Source: Aspidiotus rigidus (Eukaryota > Arthropoda > Insecta > Hemiptera > Diaspididae). Taken from it: 64,000 nucleotides of DNA. Of the stretch, positions 1 through 10,900 are shown in pieces. A program made the translations under genes and the position numbers. Where the stretch lies: the NCBI GenBank assembly GCA_035079385.1, contig JAVHKY010000027.1, positions 372,001-436,000 of the forward strand, read 5' to 3'. Numbering within the stretch: the stretch's first letter is position 1; each line of letters begins with the position of its first letter. Under the pieces are notes generated by a model. That model did not search any database. It was not told where the DNA came from and saw only the letters and a list, made by a program, of their open reading frames with translations.

Positions 1-89
1 GGTGATTTTCGGTTTTTTCTATTCGACATCATTGTAAAATCATTTAATACTTAATTGTTTTTTGTATCGCTTTTAAAATGCTGTCGTAG

Positions 90-1930
90 TGACTTCAGCT
101 AATATAAGTAAGAGCGAAATATCTAAAAAGAACGATGGAAAATTAGAGGAGCCAAAACGTCGATCTAGTCGCCTCCAGCTGAAAAAATCTATGGAAGGAA
201 AATCATCAACGTCTTTTTACAAAGGTAAGGGAATGATAGTAGACACATTAGAATACTTCGCCAACGAGACCTACGAAAATATATTCTATTGCAGAACGTG
301 ACCACGAAGATTCTTTCAAAAATTCAGCGGAACGCGAACGCTCGAAAAAGGTTCCTAATGAGAGTAATGTTTCTAGTCAATTACTGGAAGAAGATAGTAT
401 TTCTTATTCGCAGGTATTTGACTGGTCTTGAAAATTTCGATTATCGTTGATTACAATTTAATCGTTCGTATTAATTTTCTCGTAGGTCGATGACAACTAC
501 TCAGCTCCAGAAAGAGAATCACTACCATCTAAACGTAAATCACTTCGTCTATCGAGCAGAGAAACTATTCAGGCAGAAGGTGAGAAAAAAATCTACGATT
601 CTTCCATTATCTTTGATTTTATAGATTATTTTGTAATAACCTTAACCTTCTGTCACAGTGCTAATTTCCAACCATGAAATACCCGCAAATAGCACTTATA
701 CACTAAAAACTAATGTAGGAGCAAACCAATGGGAATCTGGTATTGATTTGCTCGAAGAGGTAAAGGAACTGTCATTACAAACTTTCATCTGGCTATTAAT
801 TATCATTGATTAATTTAAATTCTACATTGGTTCTTCTAGGTAGCGGAAACAGATATAACGCCTCAACGGAGTATACCAATAGCAGATCAAGAATTATCGT
901 TTCCACCAGATAAGTCAAATCCCTCATCAAATGAGTCCATCGAAAGTGAAAGAGGTATAATCTTAATTACAGATTTGGTTTATTGCGATAAAATTTTGTA
1001 TTAATTTATTCATTGCTTACAGCACCTTCAATTGTTCCACGACCAATTGCTTCGATTGAGGATACTCCAATTTTAAGCAGAAAATCGAAACGTTCATCTA
1101 AAAGAAAGTCTTCAGACACTCACGCGCGAAATAACGATGAGGCTGTGGTCGGAGAAAACCTCTCCTTTCTACCCGAGATGGCGGAAACGGCAAAAAATTT
1201 CGGGGGCAGAAAGTCGGCTCGTTTATCCACGAAGGGACGATTTAGTGTGCGTTTTCTTGACACGGTTCATTCAATTTCTACTATTGATGGGCCTTCCTCG
1301 TCGCATGTCTCTCTTAGCGGGAAATCATACCCATCTCGAAAATCGTCATCGTCTTCAAGCGCTCGTGATTTCGCAAGTCAAACGGGAAGTTCGCAATCCA
1401 GCCAACCCTCTCTAGTGAATAAATTGTTTGCTCAAAATGACGATAGCGTGTTCGTTCAACCTACGTCCGCAGCGCCTAAAAGAAAGAATAGATCCGCTCA
1501 GTTATTGCCATACGTTGAAGATAATGGCGTAGCAGCGTTACCAAAAAAACCTAAATTTCCCCGATTAGCGGACTACATTCATCCGGGTTTCTATAAATAT
1601 CTCATTGAGAAAATGCAAGCAAAATACGGTATCGAAACAAATGCCAAGGTCGTTCAAGTAGCCGAGTATATTCACGCAAAGGTAGAAGAAATCTCGTGGT
1701 CGAAGGAACATTACCCCGAAGAAGAAATTGAACAGTTCAAACGTGTCTTAGCTCGAAAACAAATAGTACGAACGAATTACGATTTCTGGTTCTTCTCTTG
1801 GAAACATTTGAATGCTTGGTTCATGATAAAAGCCTTCCCTCTTTTCGTTATCAAAAATGGTAAAAGACAATTGAGGGACTGTACAGGAATTCATGAACCA
1901 ATACTATCGAGTGCGAAAAACGAAAATTGA
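90..1930 (+). CDS. Unrecognised basic serine-rich protein, 3' six exons (5' end outside the window)
   Basis: Six exons join in frame: 90-224, 295-413, 486-579, 659-759, 840-954 and 1023-1930, with consensus GT..AG junctions, giving about 489 visible residues. An intron donor sits at base 2 and an acceptor ends at 89, so the start lies upstream of the window. The protein is rich in Lys, Arg and Ser and has a recurring K/R-x-S-x-R-L motif (KRRSSRLQL, KRKSLRLSS, GRKSARLST), which looks like nuclear and phosphorylatable sequence. The last ~130 residues are different: charged and aromatic, apparently folded, with a run of Trp/Phe around YDFWFFSWKHLNAWF followed by FPLFVIKNGK. I do not recognise the family. 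A chromatin or mitotic role would be a guess from composition only. An AATAAA signal lies at 2128-2133. Confidence 0.7.
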
Positions 1931-2127
1931 GGATGGGAAATCCTTTATGAATTGATTGTACCTCGCTTTGTTAGAATATTTGTATAATTTTTTTTTACAT
2001 TTGTATATTTTTTTTTTTTTTCTGTCTGTAACAAAAATAGTTTTAAATTACTCTCTTCTATGAATGATGGGTATCGTATTTATCTTTTATTGTTTACCAG
2101 TATAATTTCCCTCCTATTTTTGTTGTT

Positions 2128-2133
2128 AATAAA
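2128..2133 (+). promoter_or_regulatory. Poly(A) signal of the first gene
   Basis: AATAAA about 200 bases after the stop codon at 1930, in AT-rich sequence. It is the first canonical signal downstream of this coding end. Confidence 0.5.
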
Positions 2134-2139
2134 GTCTAA

Positions 2140-3833
2140 AATTATGTCCCTAAACATGTTTCATAATAATAACTTTTCCTCTACGATTGCAGAATTCTTT
2201 CCATTATTGAGATGCGTTGGCTAAGTTGTACGATTTTTTGACTATTGACCTCAGGAACTTAATTCCATAAGATGTTTGAACTTTGAACGCAGAAAGAAAA
2301 GTAGTAAGAACGCATCTGTTCGTGAATCTGCATTGTTTTTTTTTTTTTTTTTAATTGAAAATAAACCCGTCTTCCCGATTGTGATTACTCGGGTACATTT
2401 TCTATGAAATTTTGTTGTGCTTTCAAGAAATATAGCACATTCAAATAAAACGCCTTTAATTTCTTGTTTACTTCATCTAGAAATTCTATATTGCATGAAC
2501 TGATTCATATATCAATTAATACATCGAATAGGTAGGAATTAAAATCAAAACTATCGACGGTGCATCTTTAATCACTATAATTATGGTTTCAATCCATCTC
2601 CAAAACTTGTTTCATTTTGTCTTCAACAGAGCTTGCACAATACCAGTTATTTTTTGGTTAACTGTTGTAACCAAAATGAAAATATTGATCGTGCCCGATT
2701 GGCGTAACCGTTATAATTTGACAATCAATTTTGACATAATTTTGAGAAACTAGCTGCATAATTTTACTCACGCTGATTTTGTCGGGTGGGTGGAGAGACG
2801 CATAAGAAAATTCATATTGGAAGATCCCAACATTCCCATACAAAGATCCCGAGGGTTTTCAAGAGCGGAACCACCCTCCATTTATTTCCATAAGACATAG
2901 GAAAATTACCCTTAGTTGAATATTCTACGGTCTTCGAATACATGCTGCATCGTATAAAAACTGGATTAAACCTACAACTCTAGCCACAGAAAATTAGAAG
3001 TCTCCTTAATTGCATATCACGGAAATTCAAAGGTTAACGATTGATTATGCAGACGGTCTCCTAGAAAACAATTTTATTATTTTTTCCTTTCTTTTGTCAA
3101 AGTTAAAATTTCATCTCTCTCAACTTAAAATTTCTAGCATCGTGATTTGTTTTATTCAACGACATCTATTCTAAGTAATTGTAGTCGTTAACTTTGTTAG
3201 CGTTATCAAATTTGAATCTAAAATCTACATCTCATCAATACGTGCGGTAATTCTATTCTTGAAAAATATAATTGCTGCAATTATTGAAGTACTTTTTTAT
3301 ACCTCGGTGGAAAATTTCTGTCAAAGGCGAAGAGAAAATTGTTTCTTTCTGATATCAGTGGACTTTATTTCTTATGCTATTCTCATTTTCTGTAAATGCG
3401 CGTTGGTTTCAAAAGAATACTTTCAAGGTGGGTAATTTTCTTTCTTCAAAAATATTCTACTTCATGTATTACAATATAATTTTCTTCATCCGATTTGATA
3501 ATTCTAACTTAATTCATTTGATCACTAGTAGAGAGGCACTTTCTTGCATTGCCTTACAGAAATAAAATAATAGAAAAAAAAAGTATAGATACAACCCTCA
3601 TCGAAAAATAAGATGAGGATTAGACTTACAAATACCCACCTGTGCTCATCCAGTTGCCAGTTCAACGATGTGGCAAATTTTCGAATTTAATTACGTCAGC
3701 AAAAAATATTCCAGGCCAGGTAATTTGTGGAACGCAATTTCGACATCGATTCAAGTACACTAAAGGACCTTATATTAATCTATATTACTAAATATTATTT
3801 AAATTTAACCATTCTGTATCATGGCCGAATAGC
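2140..3833. other. Intergenic, no gene seen
   Basis: AT-rich sequence with homopolymer T runs (near 2337-2352). Short open frames here have no recognisable motifs, no splice logic and biased AT composition, so I call none of them. Confidence 0.5.
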
Positions 3834-4095
3834 CTGTTCACGTTAAGAAAGGATAGAAGGTGATACGAAGTACGTACTGCCGCAGTGCCGTGCAAATCAT
3901 GTTTGACGAACGAGCAGGTATTGAATTCCAGAAAAAGGTTGTTGAAACACGAGTGATGTAGGGCTATTCTTCCTTAGTGTAGACACTGCACGTTCGTCAA
4001 ACGGCAGCGTACCTCGGTCCTCGAGAACGGAACGGAACGCCAGAAGGTGAGGTGCGTTCTTCGTCCTACTTTCCATCCCTTCTTAACGTGAACAG
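3834..4095. mobile_element. Palindromic MITE, about 262 bp
   Basis: The ends are inverted repeats of about 37 bp: CTGTTCACGTTAAGAA at 3834 is matched by TTCTTAACGTGAACAG ending at 4095, with further matching inward (GATACGAAG against CTTCGTCC). A second nested pair is TTTGACGAACG near 3902 and CGTTCGTCAAA near 3990. Most of the element can therefore fold on itself. There is no transposase. I could not see a convincing target duplication, so the superfamily is open. Confidence 0.65.
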
Positions 4096-4379
4096 AGTAT
4101 AACAAATACATGAAATCAATGTAACCAGGACAATAAACAGAAAATTGAAGATTATTGAATGCAGAGGGATTTTTTAGTTTCTTTATCCGAAACACAAACA
4201 TAAATATTATTTTTATGATGATCCTAAAATAATATTTTGTTTTCATCAATATTCTTGGGAATAAGAGGTACTATCTATAATGTAGAACAGATAAGAAGAT
4301 AGCTTGTTTCATGAATAATATGTAGTTTTCTTCGAAGTTCTGAAAAACAGAAAAACGCAGTGATTTCGTCAAATGAGTA

Positions 4380-4599
4380 GTGTTCCTATTATCAGCACGA
4401 TCAGGTGCACGTGCCGCGATAATCGACTTCTCTTTGCTCTGTTGGAGGTCTTTCTTTTTTCGCTTGTACTGCGACAGAAGATCGTATTTTAAAAGAATGA
4501 TCCTCTATCGCCAGTTGATGGTTACACACCTTACTAGAACAATTGTGCCACTGGATGTACCGGATGCTTCATCAAATTTCGTTCTTCCTTAAATAATCG
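4380..4599 (+). other. Probable 5' UTR exon of the zinc-knuckle gene
   Basis: A strong donor (GTAAGT) begins at 4600, and the next acceptor (TTTTTTTGCAG) ends at 4700, three bases before the ATG used by the downstream gene. The exon's 5' limit is not visible; 4380 is only a nominal boundary. Confidence 0.35.
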
Positions 4600-4702
4600 G
4601 TAAGTAATCCGTCCATCTCTAAATGATCTACATTTCTGTAATCTGTATTTGTTTTATTTTGGCATCGAAGTATACGATATTCTTTCTTCTTTTTTTGCAG
4701 TC

Positions 4703-7097
4703 ATGGCGCCTCAAGGATTCACTAAACACGCAAATGCTTTCGAAGCTGATATATTTTCATTGCCCGTTAACGTCGTTAAAGCGAAAAAACGAAAATCTAA
4801 AGAATTGAATCCAAATGCACCAGTTTTTAAGCGAAAAAAAGAAAAAACTACCGATTCTGATCCTCAACAGCCAAAACCTGAACCTGAGATTGTCTTAATC
4901 GACTCAGATGATGAAGCAGAAAAACCAAGACCTGAACTGGTAACAGTTAGCGATAGCGATGACGATTCTGATTCTGTGAAAGTTTACGAACCTACAAAGG
5001 AGATTATCGAACTTAATGACTCAGAAACGGATGATGGTAATCTGATCATCAATATCAATCAAACTGAAAGTGTTGACAAAATTGTGGAGTCTGCTTTAGG
5101 TCGGTCAGCAAAACAAAGTAAATTTGATACTGATGAAATTAACGTCCTTGCGAAAAACAATGAGTTGAAACGACGGCATTGGACTCAAGTGAATGGGTAT
5201 CCAAAATCGTGGACAAGAGAGATGATACGATTCTATACGGAGCCTTGTGATGAGAAACGAAATTTCGACTATGTGGAAATACTAAAGAAATTAAAAAGTA
5301 CGTACGCTCGTATTTTTGAAGTGAAATTTATATTCTATCGAATTAGAATTCTTATAATAAATATTTCAAATGTATAAGCGTCTAATTTGCCATAAAATCT
5401 CTCCGTATGAGTCATCATTTTTATCATTGTTTATTTAGCAAAACCTTCAGACTGGTGGATTAATAGAGCCGATATGATGGGAATCAATTCAAAGCGAAGA
5501 AGTTATGAAGCATGTCGTAGATGTGATAAATTTGGGCACACAGCGCAGGAATGTCGTAAAAATATTGTTTGTTACATATGCGGCGGATTCAATCATCGAT
5601 TTCCAAAATGCCCCAACACAATATGCTTTACAGTATGAAATTTTTTCCCTGCTTCATTTTGATAAAAAATCTTGGAAAGTGAGGTCAAGAATTTTTTTCT
5701 GTACAGTGTGGAAAACGAGCTCCTAGAAATTTAGTGGAGTGTGATAGCTGCGAGGCAGCTCTAGATAAGAAAGAACCATGCGGCCTCTGCCAACAAGTTT
5801 CACATGAAGAATACATGTGTCCTTCAAAATGGAGAAAACATCTGGTAAGAATTTTTTTGCTGGTGTCCTAAGAAAGAGATATTACAACACAGAGTTCATA
5901 ATTCACTCTGTGTTGTAATTTTATTTTTAGAAAATATTATATTAAAAATATCAACTTGAAAACCCACCACCATTTCTTAATAAAAGAATGATAAATCTCA
6001 TAATTTTTCCTTTTATATATTTGCGTTCGAGTGTCAAACACTTATTAGAAACTTGATTAAACTAGAATACTTGTTATTTGAAATCTTTAAGTTCATTTCA
6101 AGCCAGTGCTTTCTTCACTTTTTCCCATTATCACCGTTTACTTGTTGAGTAGAGTTATAAGCCTTTCACACTTTGGGTTCTTAATGCGAATAGTATAAGT
6201 GTTTGCCTGATTTGTTATCGAACTTGTAGTTAGACAAAAATTCAAGTTTTTATTTTCAAATAATTTTTGTAATTTTGTGGATTATATTTACATTTTACTA
6301 TCCTGTAAAGAAGCAAAAATAAAAATTTGCCCAAAACCTCCAAGAATTTTGTCAATTTTTCAATCTAAATTTTCTCATTTTGATAATATAACTAGGTGTG
6401 TGATAAGAAAAATAAACAAATGCCAAGTGTGAAAGGCTTATAGCGCGCCACTGGCTGTGATTATGCAGGTGTTTTCTGAGCTTAATCTACTATTGAAGGT
6501 TGAAATTGGCCTCATTTTATAGGGGAATATTCGTGTTTAAAACCTTTTTTATACTTTTGAGATTGGATATCCTGGTAGGAATATTATGTTCAGATGTACA
6601 AAACCAAGCCTTTATTATATCTCTGCATCCTGATCAACCAATAATATTCATTATCTGAATTTATTCTAATTTTTTTTTTTTTTTTTCTCTTTTTGCAGTT
6701 GCTTGATTCATCCAGTCAGACTCTACAACTGAACCGGAAACGTAGTTGTTACAACTGTGGTGGTAAGGGACATTTTGGTTTTGATTGCCCAATGACGCAA
6801 AGTTCATCATATCCTCTTGAAAATCCTTTGCTGACCGCATCACCCGATAATCCATTGCTAACTGCATACCGCACAGACTTCAACTTGAATAATGTGATTT
6901 TTGTTCCAAACGATACTGTAACTTTGTTACGTTCAAATGGAGGAAATGCCTTTCTTAAACGTATATCAAATGATACAAAATGTCGGATCGAGTTTTTCCA
7001 GCGTGAACAAAATCCATATATTCGTATTATTGGTGAAGAAGATCAGGTGAAAATATTTAAGGATGAATTGGAAAAGTTGAAGCACAATGCGAGCTAA
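4703..7097 (+). CDS. ZCCHC7/Air-like CCHC zinc-knuckle protein with C-terminal KH-like region
   Basis: Four coding exons (4703-5297, 5439-5632, 5707-5844, 6699-7097) give 441 aa. Residues 1-198 are acidic and basic low-complexity sequence with SDDE/SDSDDD patches that resemble SUMO-interacting or CK2 sites. Zinc knuckles CX2CX4HX4C follow at about 224-237, 243-256, 288-301 and 326-339, with a degenerate Cys cluster (261-278) between the second and third. This spacing, the CGLCQQVSHEEYMC knuckle followed by W-R-K-H, and the CYNCGGKGHFGFDC knuckle are those of ZCCHC7/Air1-Air2, the RNA-binding subunit of TRAMP-type nuclear RNA surveillance complexes. Residues ~370-441 form beta-alpha-like sequence with an NGGNAFLKRI loop, reminiscent of a KH domain. 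Start chosen as the first ATG after the acceptor. Nuclear RNA decay is inferred from family. The last intron (854 bp) carries a MITE and a perfect hairpin. Confidence 0.85.
5881..5919. repeat. Perfect 15-bp hairpin in an intron
   Basis: ATTACAACACAGAGT (5881-5895) and its exact reverse complement (5905-5919) flank a 9-base loop. It lies about 35 bases downstream of the donor of the last intron of the zinc-knuckle gene. Confidence 0.8.
6101..6456. mobile_element. Probable MITE in the last intron of the zinc-knuckle gene
   Basis: The outer ends are AGCCAGTG (6101) and CACTGGCT (6449-6456). A longer inverted pair lies inside: TATAAGCCTTTCACACTT near 6156 and AAGTGTGAAAGGCTTATA ending at 6442. 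CAGTG ends are typical of hAT elements, but the target duplication is not clear. Confidence 0.5.
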
Positions 7098-7099
7098 TT

Positions 7100-7985
7100 A
7101 CATTATTCGGTTGTTTTTTTCTTTTATTATGATTTTTTTTTAATTTTTCAAGTAACTATTTACCGTGGCGTGAACCACATCGCGTAGTGTCTTTTTTTCC
7201 AACTCCCTCTTTGTACTAGTACCTAATGAAACGTTCTACCGTGGATGTATATGTACCATTATCTCTTTGATACGTCCATATCAGCATGACTCATTAATTA
7301 CACTTTCTCAAATTTATTCTCTTCCGATTGTATTGATTTTAATTCCTGTTTTTCTTCTATTTCTCTCATATTTTAGGATTTTTTTTTTTTTCGCGTTGTC
7401 TGAAGTGCATTAAATAAATATCTACGCTATTTTTTAAGTATCCCGTTGAAGTGAATTTACTTGTTTTCAACCGTACAAGTACACTTTTTTTTTCCTAATT
7501 TGTTTTTGTACAATGAAATTTATCTAAGACACTATTCGTATTATTACTATAATCAATATTATTATTATTATTTATATTTTTCTTCTTTTGTAAAATTTTT
7601 TGCGTTGTAATTTTTCCTCCTCAGCGCAGATAACGATTGAGTGATTTATTCTATCTTCCTTGTTTTATTTTTCGAGGGCGGAATCGATTATTTTCTTCTC
7701 CTCTTTTGAATCGACTTACATTCAAAAGGGAACGAATGTTATTTTCTTCATTGATTTGTTATAATTATGCTTAGACTTGTTAAAAAGATATTCTAAATTT
7801 TGAATGAAAAGTAAAGTAATAATCTTATTCTACATTGTTTTATTGATGGAGAATATAAAAAAATTATCTAAGTACGTTACAAGGGTAAAAAAGAACTAGA
7901 ATCAAGTTACGTATATTCGTTCATTAAATTTCTAAAGGGGTACTTGGAAACCAATCGTTACAATCTCAGAAAGGGAATAATTTTT
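7100..7985. other. Shared 3' region between two converging genes
   Basis: T-rich untranslated sequence between the stop at 7097 (+ strand gene) and the stop at 7986 (- strand receptor gene). The motif TTTATT at 7838-7843 reads AATAAA on the minus strand and can serve the receptor. No coding signal is seen. Confidence 0.5.
7413..7418 (+). promoter_or_regulatory. Candidate poly(A) signal of the zinc-knuckle gene
   Basis: AATAAA within TAAATAAATA, about 320 bases after the stop codon. The 3' UTR is T-rich. Confidence 0.4.
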
Positions 7986-10900
7986 CTAGTAAGAAATTAT
8001 CATAGTTTGTTTCATCTTCGGCGGTGGAGGTGGAGTCGGACAGTTCGGAAATAAATTTATATCCATCAAGTTTGTATTTTCAAATTGTTTGCTGCTTGTA
8101 GTCACTTCAATCACGTGAATCGCATTCATATCGTTATGACAGTAGTGGACTGATTTTGTATTCGCCCAGGTATCGTCAACGTCTACACTCTGAAGCCAAA
8201 AATTTAAGAGTATTTGAACTAAGACGTTCCTTCAGTTTAATGCAGAATACTCGTCGTAGAAAATTACCTTCATACGCAGAACGTGATCGCAACTCAAACG
8301 AAAATCATGATCTAGCGACCAATACAAGAATGGATTCCAGAAGCTGTTGCTTAAAGCTGCGTACGTGAATAAAAATTCGAAGAACGATGATACCTACGAT
8401 CAGAAATCACTTTTTTATTTTCTTATTCGATGACGAATGTCTGCTTCACAGATACACTCACTTTATATCCGGTTCCGCCAACTATCATCTCATTTATGAA
8501 CCAAGGAGTAGCGGTTACGATAAACATGAAAGAAATTAGACCCATTTTACGACTTACGGCTCTGCATTGTCTCTCCCCCATTTCTCGTTTCTGTCGCCGA
8601 AAAGAAGTGTAGGTACGATTAGATTCACGGAAAAAGTGATCTGGTATTTTAATTACAGGTTTTCTTAGGGGGATATACAACATTAATGACTTAAAATTGA
8701 TAGAAACAAAAGTAGAAGTTGAAATTTTTGAGTGATAAAAACACCAATTCACCTATTTCCTTTCTTCCCTTAGGATTCAATTCTTGACGTTTCTCTTTGT
8801 CTCAAAACGTTCCTTCTAAAAGTCCTTTTTTTTTTAAATCATTGGTTCTAGAAATTTTCTAACTTCTTTCCTGACCTCACCCAATACAATGATTTACAGA
8901 ACCTTGTTACGACTGTACGTGGGAGGTATATTTTAAGTTTCATAAGAAACAGCATAATGTTGAACACAAGTAAATAAAACCAAATACAGTAAAAGCCGCT
9001 TATTGTGATTACAGTTTAGTAGAATAAATCGATTATTGTCATAAAATATGCTCTATGCGAACCTCCCGTATCTCAGTATACAGTAATTTCACCGCTTTGT
9101 ATGATCAGAGCTTCGCTTAAAGGCATCACATTATGAATTTTCTTCTGTAAAGTTTGGTACACATATATTTTCTAGAATTTTGGTGTTTTTAAAAGATTTG
9201 GCGATAAATTTTCAACATATATAGGTATTAAATTTTTAATTAATCAAGTTATTTCTCACCCCGGACCGAACTCAGAAAAGCAAGAGAAAAGTATAATATT
9301 ACTGAAAAAGATTGGGAAAACACTGTTCACTCGAGAAAGAAAGCCACAGAAAACTTAATGCTATAGTCGAAGAAATTTTGAGGGAAAAAACTGAGAAATA
9401 GTTGAAACAGAATAGGGAAAAAAAAAAAAAAAAAGGGGGGCTACACCTGGGGATTAAGTCAAGTTGAGCACAACTGTTATTATTTAAAAAAAAAAAATTA
9501 AATATAAAAACCAATGCATGTTATACGTATATCTAAATTCTGTAAACATTCTAACCTTAAGTAAGAACTCGAAATCAGGGTGCTTTGGGTGCGAGAAACT
9601 ATATTGTAAAAGCACCCGGAGCACTCTGGATAATGTATCATAAATATCAAATGATAATTTTAAAAGATTTCTGGAATTATGATTGGAAAAATATGAGAAT
9701 TTCGAACATTGCGCGTATTTTTTGTGAGTAAGTAGACGGGTATCATAATATTTTAGCTTAGTTTCAACCAATATTAGTACGTTTTTCGAATTTAATTACA
9801 TTTATGACTGTTTTGGAACGAATTTTCATATTTTTGATTCTACACTGGAATCAGTCGTTTAATGCTATCAAATTGCTCTGTCCCAACGTGATCACAGTAT
9901 TACTGTACTTTTACACACTAGTAATTTTAATGTAATGACTAATGAAATTTCTTCATCACTGGGGTTGAACCATCGAAAAAATGGTAATAAAAAATATATC
10001 TTTGTAGCCGACAATATAGATTTTGGTGCATCAATGATTTATTGAGCTTCATCTCCTAATTTCATCTGGACTCTAAGGGAAAGTTGGATGAACTCCTCAA
10101 AACTACGTTCCATCATAATCAGTTTTGAAAAACGTGTTTTAATTGGGTTTTAATTCATTTTACTTTTTTAATTTTTTAATTTTTTTCGGACGCTTATGTC
10201 AATTTTCTGACCTTATTTCATTATTATTTCATATACAAAAATTTTTACCTTTATTATTTCGACTTGAACCTTTTTGAGAATTTTTAGACTTTGAAATAAA
10301 AGAAAAATTTGTTGCGTTCTTGTGTTTCCCTTTAGAAACTGATTAGAAGGGAAAGTCTGAGGGCAAACAGAGAATAATCATATGATGTTCTAAGAATTAT
10401 GATGAAATACTCACAGGAGGACTCTTGGCGCTCTTTAGATTAAAATTGCGTAAAGAATTTTCTAAAGAATATTTTCGATAGCTGAAATGGTACAACGAAC
10501 CGTAGCAGTACATAAACAACATGGTAGCGGGAAAATAAAACACACATGCCGATAGCATTCTAAAACTTGGTCGCACGTAGAATATGTCGCAAGCTGAAAG
10601 ACCCGAACTGTTGAAATAATAACCCTGCCTAAAAATGACAAGGGTTGCGAACACAGACAAGAAAGTGACTAATGATAAGCTGATTGTCAGCATACAAATC
10701 TGCAATAAGAAAAATAAAATTTTATGATTTACAGTTTTGTATACCATACGGATACAGTTTCACATATAGTAGCTTCACTAAGTAGGTACCACTCGTTTGG
10801 TATACCTGATGCTTTTTCTAAAACCAAAAGCCAAATGATACTTTTCACAAAAATTGTCGTATTTAATATTCTATTTTCCAAGGGTGTTGGAGGCATAATT

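Noticed and set aside
8156..8368. Plus-strand open frame rich in Arg/Asn that looks protein-like
   Set aside because: It is the antisense of receptor exon 6 (TM7, NPFLY), and the receptor reading is decisive.
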